From positions 1 to 19,189 of the forward strand of contig CAXAVP010000055.1 of NCBI GenBank assembly GCA_963972175.1: 19,189 nucleotides of DNA, written 5' to 3'. The translations under genes were made by a program, and so were the position numbers. Shown one piece after another: positions 1 to 6,936 of the stretch. Under the pieces are notes generated by a model. That model had not been told where the DNA came from, made no database searches, and was given only the letters and a program-made list of their open reading frames with translations. Numbering within the stretch: position 1 is the first letter of the stretch; every line of letters begins with the position of its first letter. The stretch comes from Arenibacter sp963972175 (GTDB taxonomy: Bacteria > Bacteroidota > Bacteroidia > Flavobacteriales > Flavobacteriaceae).

Positions 1-21
1 GATTAATTCTGTTTTGTTCAT
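1..21 (-). CDS. hup: HU-type DNA-binding protein, first 7 codons only (cut by window edge)
   Basis: Read on the minus strand, the first 21 bases give ATG and seven codons, M-N-K-T-E-L-I, which is the classic N-terminus of HU-family histone-like proteins. The rest lies to the left of the window. HU binds and bends DNA as a dimer and compacts the nucleoid. Its place just after fmt, on the same strand, matches the recQ - fmt - HU order I recall as common in Flavobacteriia. It has its own promoter at 68-97. Seven residues alone are thin evidence; the call rests on their fit to HU plus position plus promoter. Confidence 0.72.
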
Positions 22-67
22 AATTTCGATAAATTAAGTGTTATTAATTATAATTTTAATACTTCAA

Positions 68-97
68 CAAATTTATACGGATTTGCCAGTAACGCAA
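68..97 (-). promoter_or_regulatory. Bacteroidota-type promoter for the HU gene
   Basis: On the minus strand a TTG (97-95) is followed by exactly 19 bases and then TAAATTTG (75-68), which fits the Bacteroidota consensus of a -33 TTG and a -7 TAnnTTTG. It would start transcription near base 60, leaving a leader of about 40 bases before the HU start at 21. This implies HU is expressed independently of the recQ-fmt transcript. Confidence 0.65.
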
Positions 98-120
98 GTA
101 AAATAAGGGGAAATCCGTAT
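75..120. repeat. 10-bp perfect inverted repeat spanning the HU promoter
   Basis: ATACGGATTT at 75-84 is exactly mirrored by AAATCCGTAT at 111-120, with a 26-base spacer. The left arm touches the -7 box and the spacer holds the -33 box. On the plus strand the right arm is followed by five Ts. It could be an operator for a dimeric regulator, or a hairpin acting as the fmt end signal, although on the minus strand no clear U-run follows. The 22-200 gap also holds a 7-bp inverted repeat (136-142 / 168-174) and the palindrome CCGTACGG at 176-183. Confidence 0.45.
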
Positions 121-200
121 TTTTGTTAATAACTTGAAACGTTTGTTGATAAAGTAGGAGGATTTTTACGTTTCACCGTACGGTCAATGTACATAGGGGT

Positions 201-1151
201 TTAGCGGACATAGGCGTTTTCTGCTAATTTTAATCCGTTTATTACTTCTTTGGTGTACATTTTTCTTTTCCCGGGCAATTGAATTTCCAGTAAATTTAAA
301 TAGCCTCCTTTTACGGCTACCTTTAATTCTTTTTTGGTCGCCAATATGGTTCCCAATTTTAACTGGTGCTCCTCCTTTTCCTTTTCTGCAGCATATATCT
401 TTAGGAATAAATGGTCCTCCCCATTAATCAATGTGGTCCAAGCTGTAGGGTAGGGGCTTAGTCCCCTAATATGGTTATGAATGGCATCAATACCTTGGGT
501 CCAATTTATTTCACAGGTCTCTTTGTGCAATTTAAAAGCTTCCTTTAAGGGCTGGTCTTCCGGTTGCTTGTACGGTTCAATATCCTTGTTGGCTATCTTA
601 TCTACCGTTTCCAATACCAAATCTGCACCCAAATGCATTAATTTGTCATGTAGGGAACCGGCCGTATCATTTTCGGAAATGCCCGTTCTACGTTGTAATA
701 GAATTTCTCCGGTATCAATTTTATCATCAATGAAGAATGTGGTTACCCCGGTTTCCTGTTCCCCGTTCATAATGGCCCAGTTAATGGGGGCTGCACCACG
801 GTATTGGGGCAATAAGGAAGCATGAAGGTTAAAAGTGCCCATACTTGGCATATCCCACACTGCTTTTGGCAACATTCTGAAGGCCACCACTATTTGCAGT
901 TGGGCATCCAAAGATTTTAAATTTTCCAGAAAATCCGAGTCTTTTAAATTAGTGGGCTGCAACAATTTTAGCCCATTGTTCTTGGCATATATCTTCACGG
1001 CAGACTCTTGTAACTTCCTTCCCCGTCCCGCAGGCTTGTCTGGAGCCGTTATAACCCCAGCAATCGTATAGTTCTCTTTTACCAGTTTGTCCAAAATGGC
1101 CACCGCAAAATCCGGGGTGCCCATAAATACTATTCGTGGTTTACTCATCAT
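201..1151 (-). CDS. fmt: Methionyl-tRNA formyltransferase
   Basis: Formylates the methionine on initiator tRNA using 10-formyl-tetrahydrofolate, in the cytoplasm, so that translation can start. The 316 residues are very close to the E. coli enzyme's length. The N-terminal Rossmann-like domain opens with IVFMGTPDFAV. The formyl-folate/catalytic core shows FNLHASLLPQYRGAAPI, giving the catalytic pair N108 and H110, and D146 lies in the IDTGEIL segment. The C-terminal OB-like domain follows from about residue 205. The start ATG overlaps the recQ stop as ATGA, so the two are probably translationally coupled; a second in-frame ATG comes directly after, so the protein may start one residue later. 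HU follows downstream with its own promoter. Confidence 0.96.
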   Translation of the reverse strand: MMSKPRIVFMGTPDFAVAILDKLVKENYTIAGVITAPDKPAGRGRKLQESAVKIYAKNNGLKLLQPTNLKDSDFLENLKSLDAQLQIVVAFRMLPKAVWDMPSMGTFNLHASLLPQYRGAAPINWAIMNGEQETGVTTFFIDDKIDTGEILLQRRTGISENDTAGSLHDKLMHLGADLVLETVDKIANKDIEPYKQPEDQPLKEAFKLHKETCEINWTQGIDAIHNHIRGLSPYPTAWTTLINGEDHLFLKIYAAEKEKEEHQLKLGTILATKKELKVAVKGGYLNLLEIQLPGKRKMYTKEVINGLKLAENAYVR

Positions 1152-3049
1152 TCTATTATTTCATACTGGTTTATACTGTTAATTCTAATTTTTTCATCTT
1201 CCAATAACCTTTGTATAGCCAGGATAACGGAACTTTCCTTATAGGTCAATAATTGTATCAACTTCCTGGAACTTTCATTTTTTATCCTTAGTAGTTTTAG
1301 GATATCCTGTTCTATTATATATATAATATCCTTATCTATAGGGGTTTTCCTTAGGCAAACATCACACTTGCCACAATTCTCCTTGCTAGACTCCCCAAAA
1401 TAGGCCAGTAGCTGTTGGCTCCTACAGCGCTTATTGTTATCTATATAGGCCAGCATGGCGTTTACATGATCTGTCCGAACCTGTTGTATATGTTTAATTT
1501 TTTTTGCGAATATGTTTATGGTGCGCTCATCTTCCCTGGGAACCAAAAAAGTTATTTCCAGATCGCTGCTCTGCGCCTTGTATTCTATTATCTCATCCTT
1601 TTCCAATTGTTGGAGTATGGCAAGCACCTCTTTTTCGGTATACTTTACCTTGGTGGAGATTAAATGGGGATTAATTTTTGTTTCATAATCAAACACCCCT
1701 CCATAAGTTCGCAGTATTACTTGGACAACGGGGGCCGATTTCTGGTTCTTTTCCAAATAGTTGAATATTTCCCCTTTGGAAGTAATCATCCTAATACTGG
1801 TCCGCTGTGAAAATGCCTCCGTTAAGGATAGGACGGAATTCTGGTCCAATAGGCGCAAGCCATTATAGGCCAATGCCGTATTTAATTTATAGATGCTGCA
1901 AAAAGAATAAAACGGCAAGGCAAAGGTTTCTCCACTGCCTTCACCAAAAGGAATTTGAAAATAATTATTCAGTTTCCTATAGAGCAACTTAATAAAAGTC
2001 ACGTCGGGCAACACACTTAAAAATTGCTTGCGTACCTGGGCCTTATCTGTTTCATTGGTAATTAAGATGGCATTGGCGGGATTCCCATCCCTTCCCGCTC
2101 TTCCCGCTTCCTGGAAATAGTTTTCCACACTATCCGGAATTTGGTAATGCACTACCAGCCCCACATCTGGTTTGTCTATTCCCATTCCAAAGGCATTAGT
2201 GGCCACCATCACCTTTACCTTGTTCTGCAACCATTGTGTTAATCGCTTATCCTTGTCCTTTTTGGAAAGTCCACCGTGAAAAAAAGTTGCCGAATGCCCC
2301 TGTGCACCTAGGTAGGAGGCAAGTTCTGTGGTCATCCTTCTACTTCGCACATATACTATAACGCTGTTTCGGACTTGGCCACACAATTCTTTTAGTCGGT
2401 ATTTTTTATCTTCTTCCCAGCATAGGCTATAGGTAATATTGTTTCTGGAAAAGGAGTCCTTAACCAATAGTGGATCTTGCAACTTGAGGTTTTGACAAAT
2501 ATCCTTCACCACTGTTTCCGTAGCCGTGGCCGTAAGGGCTATCATGGGTGCGCTGGGGGCCAGTTCCCTAAGAATATCACATTCCAAATAGGCTGGCCTA
2601 AAGTCATTGCCCCAATGGGAAATACAATGTGCCTCATCTATGGCGAGCAGGTTAACATTCATTTGTTTTATACGTTCCTTGACCAGTTCTTGTTGCAATC
2701 TTTCCGGGGACAGATATAGAAATTTATAATTGCCATAAAGGCAGTTATCCAAAAGATCGTTTACTTCCCCAAAGGAGATACCACCAGTGAGTGCAATGGC
2801 CTTTATTCCAAGATTTTTTAAGGTGTCGACCTGATTTTGTATTAAGGCGATCAAAGGCGATACCACAATACATATCCCGTCCTTGGCCAGGGCAGGGACT
2901 TGGTAGCAGATAGATTTTCCCCCGCCTGTTGGCAACAATGCCATTACATCCTGATTGGCCAGTACGGCCTCGATAATTGCTTGCTGCGAGTTTCTAAAAT
3001 TGGGGAAGCCCCAATATTGTTGTAATATCTCCTGAGGCTGCTGCGGCAC
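1148..3049 (-). CDS. recQ: RecQ-family ATP-dependent DNA helicase
   Basis: A 3'-5' DNA helicase of the RecQ family, used in recombination and repair of stalled forks. Residues 36-46 hold Walker A (TGGGKS), 138-141 is the DEAH box, ALTATAT is at 171-177, and motif VI QEAGRAGRDG is at 313-322. A zinc-binding module follows with C542, C559, C562 and C565. Between motif VI and the zinc site there are about 220 residues, far more than in E. coli RecQ (first zinc Cys at 380). After the zinc site only about 68 residues remain, so a full RQC winged helix plus HRDC is absent. The start is GTG, overlapping the TAG stop of the upstream ATPase by one base (TAGTG); the next ATG would remove the N-terminal Q-motif region. 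It is coupled to fmt by a 4-base overlap. Confidence 0.95.
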   Translation of the reverse strand: MPQQPQEILQQYWGFPNFRNSQQAIIEAVLANQDVMALLPTGGGKSICYQVPALAKDGICIVVSPLIALIQNQVDTLKNLGIKAIALTGGISFGEVNDLLDNCLYGNYKFLYLSPERLQQELVKERIKQMNVNLLAIDEAHCISHWGNDFRPAYLECDILRELAPSAPMIALTATATETVVKDICQNLKLQDPLLVKDSFSRNNITYSLCWEEDKKYRLKELCGQVRNSVIVYVRSRRMTTELASYLGAQGHSATFFHGGLSKKDKDKRLTQWLQNKVKVMVATNAFGMGIDKPDVGLVVHYQIPDSVENYFQEAGRAGRDGNPANAILITNETDKAQVRKQFLSVLPDVTFIKLLYRKLNNYFQIPFGEGSGETFALPFYSFCSIYKLNTALAYNGLRLLDQNSVLSLTEAFSQRTSIRMITSKGEIFNYLEKNQKSAPVVQVILRTYGGVFDYETKINPHLISTKVKYTEKEVLAILQQLEKDEIIEYKAQSSDLEITFLVPREDERTINIFAKKIKHIQQVRTDHVNAMLAYIDNNKRCRSQQLLAYFGESSKENCGKCDVCLRKTPIDKDIIYIIEQDILKLLRIKNESSRKLIQLLTYKESSVILAIQRLLEDEKIRINSINQYEIIE

Positions 3050-3591
3050 TATAGATTCTTTATTTTATTAAGTATAAAGGAAACCCTTCCTTCCACGGTT
3101 TCCTTAGGAACGTCAATAATGTTATAGCCATATTCCTTATAGGCACGTTCCAAATAGCTGTGGATACGTACGGCCTGTTCAAAATTCTCGTAGCGTTCAT
3201 TGTCAGATACGTGTATCTCCTGCCACGGAGGTAGCAGAAACACATGGTCATACCTGTGCAAAGTACAGCTTTCCACAAAATGCTCCCCATAGGTTTGGCC
3301 AAAACAGTCCATATATGCCACCACATCAGGTATTCCCCGGTCAAAAAACACCAATGGTTTATCAAGAGTTTCGGCGGCCTTAAACTGGCTTATTCTTCCT
3401 TCTATAATTCGCTCGCTAAAGAGGAGGGGATCAGACACAAACAATTGAGGAATTCCTTGCTCTCTGGCTTCCAGGGTTATTTGCCTAGAAATCTCATTAA
3501 AACAATGATAACCTTTCTTTTCTATTTTTTCTATAATAGAGGTCTTTCCAGTACTGGGACCACCCGTTATAACAATTTTCTCGATACTCAA
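3049..3591 (-). CDS. NadR/AAA_28-like P-loop ATPase
   Basis: A small (180 aa) P-loop protein of the AAA_28 family, related to the kinase-like domain of NadR. Walker A is GGPSTGKTS at residues 10-18 and the likely Walker B/DRG segment is FFDRG at 82-86; the rest resembles small nucleotide/nucleoside-kinase folds. Its substrate is unknown. The only reasonable start is TTG at 3591; an ATG ten bases upstream is out of frame. The reading begins just before the P-loop as in relatives. It is first gene of the ATPase - recQ - fmt unit and is divergent from DUF493 across 116 bases. The family call is firm, but the reaction cannot be given. Confidence 0.85.
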   Translation of the reverse strand: MSIEKIVITGGPSTGKTSIIEKIEKKGYHCFNEISRQITLEAREQGIPQLFVSDPLLFSERIIEGRISQFKAAETLDKPLVFFDRGIPDVVAYMDCFGQTYGEHFVESCTLHRYDHVFLLPPWQEIHVSDNERYENFEQAVRIHSYLERAYKEYGYNIIDVPKETVEGRVSFILNKIKNL

Positions 3592-3686
3592 ATGGGGTCA
3601 TTTAAAGTTATGCCTACACTTACATAAAATGTTCTTGCAAAGTAATGAAATACCCATAAGATTAAAAAATTGCCAATGATACTTTA

Positions 3687-3694
3687 TATATTTG
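3687..3694 (+). promoter_or_regulatory. Possible -7 box for the DUF493 gene
   Basis: TATATTTG fits TAnnTTTG and ends 13 bases before the DUF493 ATG. A TTG lies upstream at 3670-3672, but the 14-base spacing is shorter than the usual 19 or so, and the implied leader would be only a few bases. Tentative. Confidence 0.3.
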
Positions 3695-3707
3695 CAAAAA
3701 CTTTGAC

Positions 3708-3995
3708 ATGGATCAAGCAAAATCAGATGAATTTTACAGTAGATTAAGGGAGCAGTTGGAACAAAGTACTAAATGGCCTTCCAAATACCTTTATAAATTT
3801 ATAGTACCAACAGATCCTGAAAAGATTAAGCAGATCCAGGATATTTTTGACAATACCGGTGCGGTTATAGAATCAAAGAAATCCAAGAATGCCAAATATA
3901 CTAGTCTATCTATTACGGTAAGCTTGAAAAATCCTGAGGAAGTTATAGCAAAATATAAGGAGGTAGGGCAGGTAAAAGGCGTTATATCGCTATAA
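3708..3995 (+). CDS. DUF493 (YbeD-like) family protein
   Basis: A 95-residue cytoplasmic protein of the DUF493 family, a small ferredoxin-like alpha/beta fold similar to E. coli YbeD, with no settled function. The typical pattern is present: a basic stretch W-P-S-K-Y-L-Y-K-F near residues 23-31, a middle helix (PEKIKQIQDIF), a loop rich in S/K/N, a strand (YTSLSITVSL) and a C-terminal VKGVISL strand. Its length is normal for the family. It opens the plus-strand DUF493 - DUF4290 - murA group, which I recall as conserved in Flavobacteriia. The 88-base gap to DUF4290 contains a possible second promoter, so the genes need not share one transcript. Confidence 0.85.
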   Translation: MDQAKSDEFYSRLREQLEQSTKWPSKYLYKFIVPTDPEKIKQIQDIFDNTGAVIESKKSKNAKYTSLSITVSLKNPEEVIAKYKEVGQVKGVISL

Positions 3996-4011
3996 AATAG
4001 CATATCTGCCA

Positions 4012-4019
4012 TAATTTTG
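4012..4019 (+). promoter_or_regulatory. Possible -7 box for DUF4290 - murA
   Basis: TAATTTTG fits TAnnTTTG, 64 bases before the TTG start of DUF4290. No TTG is found at the expected -33 position, so this is only a candidate start point for the DUF4290-murA transcript. Confidence 0.3.
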
Positions 4020-4083
4020 TTATTTTGCAGACGTTATTTAGTAGACTTCCTTATCATAAATCATAAGCAATAAATATTTCAAT

Positions 4084-4737
4084 TTGAATTTAGTAGAGAA
4101 CTTAGAATACAATACTGAGCGTCCAAAGCTCATTATACCAGAATATGGGCGTCACTTCCAAAAAATGGTGGATCACGCTATATCTATAGAGGACGATGCC
4201 GAACGTAACCGTGTGGCACAGGCCATTATTAGCGTAATGGGCAATATTCAACCACACCTTAGGGATGTTCCGGACTTTCAACACAAACTATGGGACCAAT
4301 TGTTTATTATGTCCGATTTTAAACTGAATGTAGAGTCCCCGTTTCCAATCACTTCCAAGGAGACCTTACAAAAACGCCCTGAACCCTTGGAGTACCCACA
4401 GAACTTTCCTAAGTACAGATTTTACGGAAACAATATTAAACGCATGATAGATGTGGCCGTAAAATGGGAAAAAGGCGATATGCGAGACGGATTGGAGTAT
4501 GCCATTGCCAACCATATGAAGAAGTGCTACCTAAATTGGAATAAGGATACGGTAGACGATAAGGTTATTTTTAAGCACCTGCATGAGCTTAGCAATGGTG
4601 AAATAGACCTTGCCAAAGATGGTGAAAACCTTACCGAAAGCGGTCAATTCCTTAAAAACCGTGTAGCTAAGTCACCAAGGAGCAATTCAGGAAAGAAAAC
4701 ACAAAGAAATCAAAATCGCGGTAAAAAGCGATATTAA
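4084..4737 (+). CDS. DUF4290 family protein
   Basis: A 217-residue cytoplasmic protein of the Bacteroidota-restricted DUF4290 family, function unknown. The N-terminal signature L-E-Y-N-T-E-R followed by IIPEYGRHFQKMVDHA is characteristic. The body is largely helical, and the last 25 or so residues form a basic, Ser/Asn/Lys/Arg-rich tail (ending RNQNRGKKRY) that may bind nucleic acid or be disordered. No ATG exists in frame between the preceding TAA (4057-4059) and the signature, so TTG at 4084 is the likely start. It lies 15 bases upstream of murA, implying co-transcription and perhaps a cell-envelope-related role, but that is inference from position only. Confidence 0.85.
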   Translation: MNLVENLEYNTERPKLIIPEYGRHFQKMVDHAISIEDDAERNRVAQAIISVMGNIQPHLRDVPDFQHKLWDQLFIMSDFKLNVESPFPITSKETLQKRPEPLEYPQNFPKYRFYGNNIKRMIDVAVKWEKGDMRDGLEYAIANHMKKCYLNWNKDTVDDKVIFKHLHELSNGEIDLAKDGENLTESGQFLKNRVAKSPRSNSGKKTQRNQNRGKKRY

Positions 4738-4752
4738 TATTCTCAAGCTTTA

Positions 4753-6060
4753 ATGGGAACATTTAAAATAGAAGGCGGTCATCAATTACATGGTGAAATT
4801 ACACCGCAAGGAGCAAAGAACGAAGCTCTACAGATACTCTGCGCCGTACTACTCACCTCGGAAAAAGTATCCATAACCAACATCCCCGATATTGTTGATG
4901 TAAACAAATTGATATCCCTCTTGGAGGATTTGGGCGTAAAGATCCAGAAAAAGGGCAAGGGGTCCTATACCTTTATTGCCGATGATATTAATTTGGATTA
5001 CTTGCAATCTGCCCAATTTAAACAAGACGGTAGGGGACTTAGAGGATCCATTATGCTGGTAGGTCCGTTGTTGGCCCGTTTCGGAAAAGGATATATTCCC
5101 AAACCGGGCGGTGATAAAATTGGGCGTAGGCGATTGGATACTCATTTTGAAGGTTTTATTAAATTGGGGGCCAAGTTCAGATATAATAAAGAGGAACACT
5201 TCTATGGCGTTGAAGCCCCAAAGTTGAAAGGAACCTATATGCTATTGGACGAGGCTTCGGTTACCGGAACGGCCAATATAGTAATGGCCGCTGTCCTGGC
5301 GGAGGGTAAGACCACCATATACAATGCAGCCTGTGAACCCTATCTCCAACAGTTGTGCAAGATGCTTAACAGGATGGGGGCTAAAATTTCAGGCATTGGA
5401 TCCAACCTATTGGAAATAGAAGGGGTAGACACCTTGGGTGGTACAGACCATAGAATGCTCCCAGATATGATAGAGATAGGTAGTTGGATAGGATTGGCTG
5501 CAATGACCAGGAGTAACCTTACCATAAAAGATGTTAGTTGGGACGATTTAGGGCAGATACCATCTGTCTTCAGAAAACTGGGTATACAACTGGAACGCAA
5601 GGGCGACGATATCCTTATACCTGAACACAAGGATGGTTACGAGATCCAAAATTATATAGACGGCTCTATCCTTACAGTGGCAGATGCACCATGGCCAGGA
5701 CTTACGCCAGATTTATTGAGTATTATTCTTGTGATGGCCACACAGGCCAAAGGTGAAGTTTTAATACATCAAAAGATGTTTGAAAGCCGCTTATTCTTCG
5801 TGGATAAATTAATAGATATGGGCGCTAAGATTATTCTTTGTGATCCGCATAGGGCAACTGTAATAGGTCATAACTTTAAGTCGAGCCTAAAGGCCACTAC
5901 CATGGTATCTCCAGATATTAGGGCTGGTGTATCCTTATTAATAGCGGCATTATCGGCCAAAGGCACCTCTACCATACACAATATAGAACAAATAGATAGG
6001 GGTTACGAAAATATAGATACACGATTGCGTGCTATTGGCGCCAAAATTACCAGGGTGTAG
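4753..6060 (+). CDS. murA: UDP-N-acetylglucosamine 1-carboxyvinyltransferase (MurA), Asp-type active site
   Basis: Catalyses the first committed step of peptidoglycan precursor synthesis in the cytoplasm: enolpyruvyl transfer from PEP to UDP-GlcNAc. The 435 residues fit the EPSP-synthase-like two-domain inside-out barrel. The GAKNEAL segment (residues 20-26) supplies the Lys-Asn pair, LVGPLLARFG leads into the active-site loop, and D-A-P-W-P-G-L-T-P-D holds the PEP-side Asp region. The loop reads GGDKIGRRRLD, so residue 121 (codon GAT at 5113-5115) is Asp where E. coli has Cys115 (GGCTIGARP). Asp at this site is known in naturally fosfomycin-insensitive MurA of mycobacteria, Chlamydia and Borrelia. 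It is preceded closely by DUF4290 and followed by an intrinsic terminator at 6242-6278. Confidence 0.96.
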   Translation: MGTFKIEGGHQLHGEITPQGAKNEALQILCAVLLTSEKVSITNIPDIVDVNKLISLLEDLGVKIQKKGKGSYTFIADDINLDYLQSAQFKQDGRGLRGSIMLVGPLLARFGKGYIPKPGGDKIGRRRLDTHFEGFIKLGAKFRYNKEEHFYGVEAPKLKGTYMLLDEASVTGTANIVMAAVLAEGKTTIYNAACEPYLQQLCKMLNRMGAKISGIGSNLLEIEGVDTLGGTDHRMLPDMIEIGSWIGLAAMTRSNLTIKDVSWDDLGQIPSVFRKLGIQLERKGDDILIPEHKDGYEIQNYIDGSILTVADAPWPGLTPDLLSIILVMATQAKGEVLIHQKMFESRLFFVDKLIDMGAKIILCDPHRATVIGHNFKSSLKATTMVSPDIRAGVSLLIAALSAKGTSTIHNIEQIDRGYENIDTRLRAIGAKITRV

Positions 6061-6074
6061 TAAATTACCTCTGG

Positions 6075-6123
6075 GCAGGCTTGTCTGCCGACAAAGGCAG
6101 GCCTGTCTGCCGACAAAGGCAGG
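6075..6123. repeat. 22-bp tandem repeat, 2.2 copies, REP-like hairpins
   Basis: Period 22: units 6075-6096 and 6097-6118 differ at one base (T6081 versus C6103), followed by a partial third copy GCAGG (6119-6123). The unit core CTGTCTGCCGACAAAGGCAG can fold as a short stem (CCTGTCT with AGGCAGG, one G.T pair) around GCCGACA. The GC-rich imperfect palindrome in a gene-end position resembles REP-type extragenic elements, several of which occur in Flavobacteriaceae. No RAYT transposase is in the window. Confidence 0.6.
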
Positions 6124-6148
6124 ACCGCGAGGATTCAAAGGACCTTAT

Positions 6149-6209
6149 TCTAGATTTCGACGCAAGCGTCGGAGCAGCTGCCTGGGGCAGCCAGTTTAAT
6201 ATCTAGATT
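6149..6209. repeat. Two GC-rich hairpins bracketed by 8-bp direct repeats
   Basis: TCTAGATT at 6149-6156 recurs at 6202-6209. Between them lie CGACGC-AA-GCGTCG (6158-6171, perfect 6-bp stem) and GCTGCC-TGG-GGCAGC (6177-6191, perfect 6-bp stem). Short direct repeats around a 45-base palindrome-rich insert look like a target-site duplication around a miniature element; TCTAGA is itself a palindrome, so chance remains possible. Confidence 0.45.
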
Positions 6210-6241
6210 ATCGAGTAAATAAAGCTGTTATCGGAATATAT

Positions 6242-6278
6242 AAAAGCAGGGAATTCATTTATGGGTTCCCTGCTTTTT
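6242..6278 (+). terminator. Intrinsic terminator of murA
   Basis: A 12-bp perfect stem (6242-6253 with 6266-6277) centred on GCAGGGAA/TTCCCTGC, a 12-base loop, and a T-run (TTTTT, 6274-6278) at the plus-strand end. It lies about 180 bases after murA, downstream of the repeat cluster, so those hairpins are transcribed in the murA 3' tail. Confidence 0.85.
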
Positions 6279-6390
6279 ATTTAGCTAAATTGGGATAGCT
6301 TTGGTCCCAAGCAGGTATTGAATTTAAGGCAAAACTCAGTTGGATGGTTTAGCGAAATACAAGTAGCTAGTGGATAAAGCTACATATATG

Positions 6391-6867
6391 TTAGGCGTTT
6401 AAGTATTTACTAATTTTTTCCCCAATACTCAAAAGGTCCATTACTTCATCTTCGGTAAAATCATATGGTACAGGTTTAGCAATCCCCAGTGTTCCATATA
6501 ATTTTCCATCCAGTATCATAGGCACGGCAATAGAGCCTTCTACTTTGGTTTCCTTGGCGGCCGGCCTGGCCACACCGGAATCGTCCGTTTGGAGATTACA
6601 CATTTCCACGGCTTCCATACGCTCTGCTGCAATACCTGCCATTCCCTTTCCTATAGGGATTTCGGAAAGCTTGGGAATTAAAAAGGGCGGTATACCTTGA
6701 TGGGCCTGCACCTTTAACAAACCGGTTTTATTATCCAAAAAGTGGATGGTACCGGTGCTACAGTCAAATTCCGATATAACATTGGAAAGTACCTGGGACC
6801 AGTTAACCTCTTCTTTTTTTAGTAGGCCGTCTACAATAGTGTTCCGAGCTTCATTGGTATTGTTCAT
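6391..6867 (-). CDS. GAF-domain protein
   Basis: A small soluble protein (158 residues from the chosen start) made almost entirely of one GAF domain, a ligand- or signal-sensing fold. Recognisable parts are a GTIHFLDN strand, the loop segment PIGKGMAGIAAE, the central EGSIAVPMILDGKLYGTLGI hairpin, and the helix FTEDEVMDLLSIGEKIS at the end. No output domain (kinase, cyclase, HTH) is attached, so it may act as a free sensor or as an enzyme like the GAF-type free methionine sulfoxide reductase; I do not see that enzyme's cysteine set clearly. The frame stays open upstream to a TTG at 6936 that would abut the VOC stop, but the ATG at 6867 fits the domain boundary better. It lies 69 bases after the VOC gene. 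Confidence 0.75.
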   Translation of the reverse strand: MNNTNEARNTIVDGLLKKEEVNWSQVLSNVISEFDCSTGTIHFLDNKTGLLKVQAHQGIPPFLIPKLSEIPIGKGMAGIAAERMEAVEMCNLQTDDSGVARPAAKETKVEGSIAVPMILDGKLYGTLGIAKPVPYDFTEDEVMDLLSIGEKISKYLNA

Positions 6868-6936
6868 ATGCTTGTTAAGTTTTTTTGCTTCCGTATCCAA
6901 ATGTAGTAAATCCTGCCAAAATATTGAACAGGGCAA

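Larger units (their letters stand above)
6061..6390. other. Gap between murA and the GAF gene: hairpin cluster and terminator
   Basis: No protein gene is visible in these 330 bases. From about 6070 to 6192 the stretch is clearly richer in G+C than its neighbours and is packed with short palindromes (separate entries), then comes the murA terminator at 6242-6278. The final 110 bases before the GAF stop are plain AT-rich sequence with nothing I can name. Confidence 0.7.

Noticed and set aside
6075..6123. Tandem repeat considered as a short CRISPR array
   Set aside because: Units are contiguous with no spacers and no cas genes are present; the palindromic unit fits a REP-type repeat better.
6868..6936. 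N-terminal extension of the GAF protein from a TTG at 6936
   Set aside because: It begins at the base after the VOC stop codon, starts with TTG, and adds residues outside the GAF fold; the ATG at 6867 is more natural.
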